A DNA stretch of 64,000 nucleotides from Mesonia mobilis DSM 19841 (lineage in GTDB: Bacteria > Bacteroidota > Bacteroidia > Flavobacteriales > Flavobacteriaceae). Of this stretch, positions 58,148-64,000 are shown piece by piece; the stretch's first letter is position 1, and each line of letters begins with the position of its first letter. The notes below the pieces were generated by a model, which was not told the origin of the DNA, made no database searches, and saw only the letters and a program-made list of their open reading frames with translations. The stretch spans positions 62,001 to 126,000 of the forward strand of contig NZ_AUHX01000001.1 of NCBI RefSeq assembly GCF_000423405.1, written 5' to 3'. Made by a program: the position numbers and the translations under genes.

Positions 58148-59044
58148 ATGGAAAAATTTAAAAAAATTGTCGTTGTTGATGAAACGAAGATGAATACATC
58201 TGCTTTAGAAGAATTGAAAAATTATGCGGATGAGGTTGAAGTTTATCACGATGAACCTACAGAAGATGAAGTTAAAAATAGAGTAGAGGAGGCGGAAGCA
58301 ATTATTGTTTCTTGGCGAACAGAAATTTCAGAAGAAATAATAGATAACTCTAAAAATTTAAAATACATTGGTTTGGCTTGTTCGTTATTTAATGATGAAT
58401 CTGCCAATGTAGCGGTCAACTATGCTAAACAAAAAAATATAAAGGTCACTGGAATATTCGATTATGGCGACACCGGCGTAATTGAATTTGTAATTTCTGA
58501 AGTCATTCAGCTTTTACACGGCTTCGGGAAACACCAATGGAAGGAACAACCGGTAGAATTAAGTGGTCGAAAATTTGGAATCGTAGGTTTAGGAACAACC
58601 GGTCAATTATTAGCCAAAGCTTTAGAAGCTTTAAATGTTGAGGTTTTTTATTTCAGCAGAACTCGTAAAAAAGAATTAGAACATGAAAAACTTCAATATC
58701 TAGAATTAAAGAATTTATTAGATACTTGCGAAATAATCTCTATTCATCTTCCAAAAAATACAGAGATTTTAAAAGAAAAAGAATTCAAACAATTCGGTGA
58801 TCATAAACTTTTAATCAATACCTCCTTAGGCTTTCCGTTTGAAGAAAAATCTTTTAAAAACTGGTTAGAGTTGAGTAATAATTACGCAATTTTTGATGGA
58901 GATGCCACAAACTCACTCCCTTCAACCGTCAAAAAACGATCAAATGTCATTATTTCAGAAAAAAGTGCGGGGTGGTCTCAAGAAACTCAAGAACGTTTGT
59001 CGCTCAAAGTTTTAGAGAATTTAAAAGATTTTTTAAATCATTAA
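58148..59044 (+). CDS. D-2-hydroxyacid dehydrogenase-fold protein lacking the catalytic residues
   Basis: A 298-residue protein with the fold of D-isomer-specific 2-hydroxyacid dehydrogenases: an intact NAD-binding motif FGIVGLGTTGQLLAKALEAL near 155 and the sequence NVIIS before the C-terminal helix. The three usual catalytic sites are altered: INTSRG reads INTSLG (Arg to Leu), the Glu region after the Asp (DVFExEP) reads FDGDATNSLP, and TPHIAG reads SEKSAG (His to Lys). It therefore binds NAD(P) at best by a changed mechanism. Start ATG 58148 is used because a longer GTG-initiated frame begins inside a terminator hairpin. It is a single gene. Confidence 0.85.
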   Translation: MEKFKKIVVVDETKMNTSALEELKNYADEVEVYHDEPTEDEVKNRVEEAEAIIVSWRTEISEEIIDNSKNLKYIGLACSLFNDESANVAVNYAKQKNIKVTGIFDYGDTGVIEFVISEVIQLLHGFGKHQWKEQPVELSGRKFGIVGLGTTGQLLAKALEALNVEVFYFSRTRKKELEHEKLQYLELKNLLDTCEIISIHLPKNTEILKEKEFKQFGDHKLLINTSLGFPFEEKSFKNWLELSNNYAIFDGDATNSLPSTVKKRSNVIISEKSAGWSQETQERLSLKVLENLKDFLNH

Positions 59045-59196
59045 ACAACGTTAAGATGCTTGATTTTCTTGGCATTCCAAATTAATGGCATTACATTTGA
59101 GAAAATTAGGGTGTAGGAATTTTTCAAAGATATTTGTTATTATCATAGAAAGTTATTTTTACAAACTGAAAAAGAAGTAAAACTTAAAGAAAAATT

Positions 59197-59670
59197 ATGT
59201 TAAAATCAGTAAAACTAAACCTATTTTTATTTTTAGCAACCCTTGGGACGATTAGTATGTCTGCTCAAACAGAAGCTAAAAAAGTTACCGATCAAGATTT
59301 AAATAAATTTGCAGATGCTTATCAAGCAGTACAGATGGAAAACCAAAAAGCTCAGCAAGAAATGGTAGCAATGATTGAAGAGTCTGGATTAGATGTTGAA
59401 AAATTTCAGAAGATTCAAAAAGCGCAAATGGATCCTAATACAGAAGTTGAAGCCACTGAAAAAGAATTAACTGCACACAAGCAAGTGATGGCAGAAATTC
59501 AGGCAATGCAGCCAAAATTACAATCTGAAATGGAAGCTTTAATTAAAAAGAAAGGTTTAACCATGCAGAGATATCAAGAAGTTGCGGCTGCAATTCAAAC
59601 TAATCAAGAACTTCAGCAACAGCTTCAAGCAATTATGATGAAGAAGCAAACTGGTGATACAGAAGGATAA
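59197..59670 (+). CDS. Exported DUF4168-like helical protein
   Basis: A 157-residue exported protein: signal peptide SVKLNLFLFLATLGTISMSA, then VTDQDLNKFADAYQAVQMEN, the DUF4168-like opening. The body is an internal duplication: QQEMVAMIEESGLDVEKFQK followed by IQKAQM, and later QSEMEALIKKKGLTMQRYQE followed by VAAAIQ. Gln-rich helices close the protein (TNQELQQQLQAIMMKKQ). It probably forms a small periplasmic helical bundle. No enzymatic role is known. It has a terminator of its own. Confidence 0.82.
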   Translation: MLKSVKLNLFLFLATLGTISMSAQTEAKKVTDQDLNKFADAYQAVQMENQKAQQEMVAMIEESGLDVEKFQKIQKAQMDPNTEVEATEKELTAHKQVMAEIQAMQPKLQSEMEALIKKKGLTMQRYQEVAAAIQTNQELQQQLQAIMMKKQTGDTEG

Positions 59671-59690
59671 TCACTAAGGAAATTTAATTT

Positions 59691-59719
59691 AAAAGCGATG
59701 CAAATGCATCGCTTTTTTT
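59691..59719 (+). terminator. Terminator of the DUF4168-like gene
   Basis: Arms AAAAGCGATGCA (59691-59702) and TGCATCGCTTTT (59705-59716) with a very short loop and a T tract to 59719. Confidence 0.92.
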
Positions 59720-59772
59720 ATGTTTGAACTTTTAACTAAAACGTTTTGCTAAATTTACTGAAATTTGAAATT

Positions 59773-62028
59773 ATGAAACATTTTCTATTCTTTTTTCTAG
59801 TTACTTCTTTACTTATAGCACAAGAACCGGTAGACTATGTAAACCCATTAATGGGAACAGATTCTAAAGTAAGCCTTTCTAACGGGAACACTTATCCTGC
59901 GGTTGGTCTTCCTTGGGGAATGAATCTTTGGACACCGCAAACCGGACCGATGAATCACGGTTGGGCTTATCAATATTCAGCAGATAAAATTAATGGTTTT
60001 AAACAAACCCATCAACCTTCCCCTTGGATGAATGATTATGGGAAGTTTAGTATTATGCCAATTACTGGAAAACTTAAATTTAAACAAAGTGAACGCGCAA
60101 GTTGGTTTTCTCATAAATCTGAAGTTGCAACACCTTATTTTTATCAAGTTTATTTGGCAGATCACAATGTGACCGCTGCCTTAACTCCAACTGAGCGTGC
60201 TGCGCAATTTAAGTTTATATTTCCTGAAACCGATAGCGCTTATGTGGTTTTAGATGCTTTAGATAAAGGGTCTTTTGTGAAAATTATTCCTTCAGAAAAT
60301 AAAATTATCGGCTACACTGAAAATTATGCCCGAGGAGATTTAAAAAATTTTAAAAATCATTTTGTTCTGATTTTTGATCGTCCATTTCATTTAAAAAAGA
60401 CTTTTTATAACGATACATTAAGTGAAAAACTTTCGCAAGATGCTAATCATACAGGAGCTGTTGTAGGTTTTAAAACGAAAAAAGGAGAGGATGTTCATGT
60501 GAAAGTTGCTTCTTCATTTATAAGTTTAGAACAAGCTGAATTAAATCTTGAAAGAGAATTAGGAACAGATACTTTTGAAGATACCAAACGTAAAGCTCGA
60601 GAAGAGTGGAATGAAAAATTAAGTCGAATAGAAATTGAATCTAATGATATCGATAAAAAGCGAACTTTTTACTCTTGTTTGTATCGAACACTTTTCTTCC
60701 CCAATAAACTCTATGAAATCAATGGTGCAGATGAAATTGTGCATTGGAGTCCGTATAATGGTAAAATTGAAGAAGGTTATATGTTTGCCGGCACAGGATT
60801 TTGGGACACATTTCGAGCGCTATATCCTTTTCTAAATTTGGTTTATCCTTCGATCAATGAAGAAATGCAAGCAGGTTTGGTCAATGATTATAAAGAAGGT
60901 GGTTGGTTACCCGAATGGTCTAGCCCCGGTTATGCCAATATTATGGTAGGAAATAATTCTGCTTCTGTGGTTGCCGATGCATATGTAAAAGGACTTCGTG
61001 GTTATGATATCGATAAACTTTATAAAGCTTTGCTTAACGGAGCGAATAATGAAGGGCCAATGACTGCCGTCGGTAGAGCCGGAGCGCCATATTATACGAA
61101 ATTAGGCTATGTACCTTACAATGTAGGTATAAACGAAAGTGCTGCAAGAACTTTAGAATACGCTTATGATGATTTTGCGATCTATCAATTAGCTAAAAAA
61201 TTAAATCGGCCTACAAAAGAGATCAAACTTTATAAAAAAAGAAGCTTAAACTATCAGAAACTTTTTGATGAAAAAACAGGATTAATGCGTGGTAAAAATG
61301 AAGATGGTACTTTTCAATCTCCGTTTAATCCGTTTAAGTGGGGCGACGCTTTTACAGAAGGAAACAGCTGGCATTACACTTGGTCGGTTTTTCACGATAT
61401 TCAAGGTTTATCAGACTTAATGGGTGGAAAAGAAAATTTCACTAAAAAATTAGATGCTGTATTTAGCATGCCACCCGTGTTTGACGATAGTTATTACGGT
61501 GGAGTTATTCATGAGATACGAGAGATGCAAATTGCAAATATGGGACAATATGCGCACGGAAATCAGCCTATTCAGCATATGATTTATTTATACAATTATG
61601 CCGGGCAGCCTTGGAAAACTCAGTATTGGATTCGAGAGACGATGAATAGGTTATACGCTGCGAAACCCGATGGTTATTGCGGTGATGAAGATAATGGCCA
61701 AACCTCTGCTTGGTACGTATTTAGCGCAATGGGTTTTTACCCGGTTTGTCCCGCAACAGAACAGTACGTTTTAGGAACACCTTATTTCAAAAAGATGACG
61801 ATTCATTTAGAAAACGGAAATGATATTGTTATCGATGCTGAAGAAAATTCAGAAGAAAATAAATATGTTGATCAACTTGAAATGAATGGCGAAGTTTATA
61901 CTAAAAATTGGTTGAATCATTTTGAATTAATGAAAGGAGTTCAATTAGATTTTAAAATGCAATCGGTTCCCAATAAAACTCGAGGAACTTCAAAAGAAGC
62001 CTATCCATATTCACTTTCTAATAAATAA
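59773..62028 (+). CDS. GH92-family alpha-mannosidase, exported
   Basis: A 751-residue enzyme with a short signal peptide (MKHFLFFFLVTSLLIAQ) and the GH92 N-terminal beta domain: VDYVNPLMGTDSKVSLSNGN, TYPAVGLPWGMNLWTPQTGP. The helical domain has FAGTGFWDTFRALYPFLNLV, AFTEGNSWHYTWSVFHDIQG, GNQPIQHMIYLYNYAGQPWK and YCGDEDNGQTSAWYVFSAMG, which hold the conserved acids of the calcium-dependent exo-mannosidases. It should remove terminal alpha-linked mannose from N-glycans or mannan in the periplasm. A longer TTG-initiated frame is rejected in favour of ATG 59773 before the signal peptide. A broken GH92 gene follows after 42 nt. Confidence 0.94.
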   Translation: MKHFLFFFLVTSLLIAQEPVDYVNPLMGTDSKVSLSNGNTYPAVGLPWGMNLWTPQTGPMNHGWAYQYSADKINGFKQTHQPSPWMNDYGKFSIMPITGKLKFKQSERASWFSHKSEVATPYFYQVYLADHNVTAALTPTERAAQFKFIFPETDSAYVVLDALDKGSFVKIIPSENKIIGYTENYARGDLKNFKNHFVLIFDRPFHLKKTFYNDTLSEKLSQDANHTGAVVGFKTKKGEDVHVKVASSFISLEQAELNLERELGTDTFEDTKRKAREEWNEKLSRIEIESNDIDKKRTFYSCLYRTLFFPNKLYEINGADEIVHWSPYNGKIEEGYMFAGTGFWDTFRALYPFLNLVYPSINEEMQAGLVNDYKEGGWLPEWSSPGYANIMVGNNSASVVADAYVKGLRGYDIDKLYKALLNGANNEGPMTAVGRAGAPYYTKLGYVPYNVGINESAARTLEYAYDDFAIYQLAKKLNRPTKEIKLYKKRSLNYQKLFDEKTGLMRGKNEDGTFQSPFNPFKWGDAFTEGNSWHYTWSVFHDIQGLSDLMGGKENFTKKLDAVFSMPPVFDDSYYGGVIHEIREMQIANMGQYAHGNQPIQHMIYLYNYAGQPWKTQYWIRETMNRLYAAKPDGYCGDEDNGQTSAWYVFSAMGFYPVCPATEQYVLGTPYFKKMTIHLENGNDIVIDAEENSEENKYVDQLEMNGEVYTKNWLNHFELMKGVQLDFKMQSVPNKTRGTSKEAYPYSLSNK

Positions 62029-62070
62029 AATTTTAAATCATAATTTATAAAATTCAGAATTAGATCATTT

Positions 62071-63575
62071 ATGAAATGCTTTCTTAAAAACTCATTTTTC
62101 ATCGCTTTAGTTATGGCATTCGTTCATAGCCAAGCGCAAGAAAAAGATTTGGTGAAATTTGTAGATCCTTTAATTGGTACTGCAAAAATGGGACACACCT
62201 ATCCCGGTGCCACCGCTCCGTTTGGGATGGTGCAATTAAGTCCTGATACAGATACCATTCCTTTTGCTGTAAACGGAAAATACAATCCCGATGTTTATAA
62301 ATATTGTGCCGGCTATCAATACGACGATCCTACCATTGTAGGTTTTAGTCATACACATTTTAGTGGGACGGGACATTCAGATCTAGGAGATTTTTTACTA
62401 ATGCCAACTACCGGAAAACTTCAACTTAACCCGAATACAGCTTCTAATCCTGATGCAGGTTATCGTTCTCGATTTTCTCATAAAAATGAAAATGCAGAAG
62501 CCGGATATTACAAGTAGAATTAAAAGATTATAATATTAATGCAGAATTTACAGCTTCAGAAAGAGTTGTGATACATCAATATACGTTTAATGCTGAAGGA
62601 TAAAATCACTTAATTTTCGATCTCACTCACCGAATTTATAATTATGATGGTAAAAATGTGTGGACATTTGTACGTGTTGAAAACGACACTTTGGTAACCG
62701 GTTTTCGACAAACTAATGGTTGGGCACGAACTCGAACCGTCTATTTCTCAATGAGTTTTAATAAGCCCATCAAAAATTATGGTCATCAAAAGAATGGAAA
62801 ACAAACTTATACCGGTTTTTGGAGAAAATTTGATCAAACTAAAAAGCGTTCAGAAAATTGGAGAAATGTTTATGATCGATCAATCGGCTTTATGCGAGCA
62901 AAATTGAGTGATGGAAGTTTTCTACAAGATTTTGATCCTCTAAATACTAGTCAGCGTGGTTTTATAGAAGGCAATAGTTGGAATTATAGTCTTTACGTAC
63001 CTCACGAACCCAAAGAAATGATTCAATTAATGGGTGGTGAAAAAAAATTCTCACAACATTTAGATTCTTTATTTACGATGGAATTGCCCGATAAATATTT
63101 TGAACATACCGAAGATATTTCTCGAGATGGTATTATTGCAAACTATGTACATGGGAATGAGCCATCTCACCATATTTTATATTATTATAATTATATGGAT
63201 CAAGCTTGGAAAGCTCAAGAAAAAATCCGTTTAATTTTAAACGAAATGTATAATCCATCTCCGGCAGGTTTAGGTGGTAATGATGATTTCGGTCAAATGA
63301 GTGCTTGGTATATTTTCAATAGTATAGGTTTTTACCCGATGGCGCCGGCTTCCGGTCAATTTATGCTGGGTAGTCCTAAAATATATAAAGCAGATGTAAA
63401 ACTACCTAACGGAAAGCAACTACATATCGAAGCAAAGAACCAAAGTGAAAAGAATGTATATGTAAAGTCTGTGACTTTAAACGGAAAGGTAATTGCAAAC
63501 GGTATAATTACTTTTAAAGAATTGATGGAAGGAGGAGAGTTGGTCTTTAAAATGAGTAGAAAGCCTAATAAGTAA
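62071..63575 (+). pseudogene. GH92 alpha-mannosidase pseudogene with frameshift, stop and internal deletion
   Basis: Starts normally with a signal peptide and KFVDPLIGTAKMGHTYPGAT, APFGMVQLSPDTDTIPF, FSHTHFSGTGHSDLGDF. At about 62511-62514 one base is missing: the frame stops at TAG 62515, while frame +1 continues as VELKDYNINAEFTASERVV. A second lesion is TAA at 62601 after FNAEG. The frame then reads on through VWTFVRVENDTLVTGFRQTN to GFWRKFDQT, where about 250 codons appear deleted in frame near 62831-62850, joining directly to KKRSENWRNVYDRSIGFM. The C-terminus is normal (HGNEPSHHILYYYNYMDQAW, GNDDFGQMSAWYIFNSIG). Total 502 codons against 751 in the intact neighbour. Confidence 0.93.
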
Positions 63576-63604
63576 TATTTTTATTAAAATCTGCGAATAT
63601 AAAA

Positions 63605-63630
63605 AAACCCAGACTTTTAAGTCTGGGTTT
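63605..63630 (-). terminator. Terminator of the SusD-like gene
   Basis: Arms AAACCCAGACTT (63605-63616) and AAGTCTGGGTTT (63619-63630), 2-nt loop; the A run 63601-63607 supplies the U tract on the minus strand. It may also end transcripts from the GH92 side. Confidence 0.88.
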
Positions 63631-63688
63631 CAATTAACAAAAGACAAAGTTTAGTGGAAATTTCTTTTGTTAATTATACACTTTCACT

Positions 63689-64000
63689 TTATTCAACATC
63701 CCAAAATAACGCTGTTTGTTGAGTGTCACCTCCTATAGCGTTTGCAGCATTGTTATAATTCGTTGTATTTAGATTTTGTTCTGTTATAGGGTAGGTGTAT
63801 CTTAAAGGAACTGGATTTCCAGATGATTCAGGTAGATTAAATTCGGGAGCATCAAATTTTCTCCAAACATTCCAACCTTGATAAGGGTTATCGTACATCG
63901 CAATCCAAAATTGCGTACCTAGTAGTTCTTCCCAATTTGTTGAATCATAAGCTACTTCAGTTTGAGACAAATAATCTGATGCATCATCATCAGAGCCTCC
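63689..64000 (-). CDS. SusD/RagB-family nutrient-binding lipoprotein (partial, N-terminus outside window)
   Basis: The last 103 codons of a minus-strand gene running off the window. The end matches the SusD-like/RagB C-terminus: WEELLGTQFWIAMYDNPYQG, WNVWRKFDAPEFNLPE, VPLRYTYPITEQNLNTTNYN and GGDTQQTALFWDVE. SusD-like proteins bind glycans or peptides at the cell surface with a SusC-type TonB-dependent transporter, whose gene should lie outside the window. It is convergent with the GH92 genes, so a mannan or N-glycan locus is possible but not shown. The start codon is not in the window. Confidence 0.88.
   Translation of the reverse strand, partial: GGSDDDASDYLSQTEVAYDSTNWEELLGTQFWIAMYDNPYQGWNVWRKFDAPEFNLPESSGNPVPLRYTYPITEQNLNTTNYNNAANAIGGDTQQTALFWDVE

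Overview
The window looks like a chromosomal segment from a marine-type or environmental member of the Flavobacteriaceae (Bacteroidota). The reasons are AT-rich DNA, C-terminal type IX secretion sorting domains on two exported enzymes, a SusD-like lipoprotein, GH92 mannosidases, LytS/LytTR signalling with 2TM domains, a cysteine-free type B L31, and promoters with the Bacteroidota -7 element TAnnTTTG. The genus cannot be fixed from sequence alone. No rRNA, tRNA, CRISPR array or intact insertion sequence was seen.

Layout. 1-4.5 kb: end of an exported lamin-tail-like protein, then a LytS-type kinase / 2TM protein / LytTR regulator operon, convergent with a LETM1-like gene. 4.9-7.3 kb: an ECF sigma / RskA-type anti-sigma pair and a lipoprotein. 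7.3-9.3 kb: divergent lipid kinase and App1-type phosphatidate phosphatase. 9.3-11 kb: small exported proteins and a YtxH protein. 11-19.4 kb: an osmotic-stress-like block with a trehalose synthase-phosphatase fusion, a divergent GH15 enzyme and two tandem MscS channels, plus an M28 peptidase. 20.5-29.2 kb: fatty-acid beta-oxidation: MarR - fadN - fadA - fadE in the Bacillus fadNAE order, and a long-chain acyl-CoA ligase. Both gaps of the fad operon carry a four-helix-bundle (S23-like) gene enclosed by inverted 7-bp repeats. 29.4-44 kb: purL, a type IX secreted endonuclease, rsmB, a second ECF sigma/anti-sigma/sensor group in a long envelope operon (ABC exporter, phosphohexomutase, GT2, DUF4199), then rpmE2. 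44.8-47 kb: a secreted metzincin protease.

47.1-53.8 kb is a sulfur-handling island: cytochrome c, Crp/Fnr regulator, TauE/SafE exporter, methyltransferase, sterol-desaturase-like enzyme, persulfide-dioxygenase/rhodanese fusion and two YeeE-type permeases. Two promoters carry GTAAC-N4-GTTAC, and a third carries a degenerate copy, all centred exactly 36.5 nt upstream of the last base of a TAnnTTTG-like -7 box. This suggests one class-II Crp/Fnr regulon. 53.8-58 kb: a decayed monooxygenase gene and an acyl-CoA (probably propionyl-CoA) carboxylase operon whose gaps are filled with REP-like palindromes. 58-64 kb: a 2-hydroxyacid-dehydrogenase-fold protein lacking the usual catalytic residues, a DUF4168-like protein, one intact GH92 gene, one GH92 pseudogene with three lesions, and the end of a SusD-like gene.

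The two observations most worth following are the repeat-enclosed S23-like cassettes in the fad operon and the Crp/Fnr operator set of the sulfur island. Several predicted start codons were moved downstream to ATG codons where the longer reading began at TTG or GTG; these choices are stated per gene.
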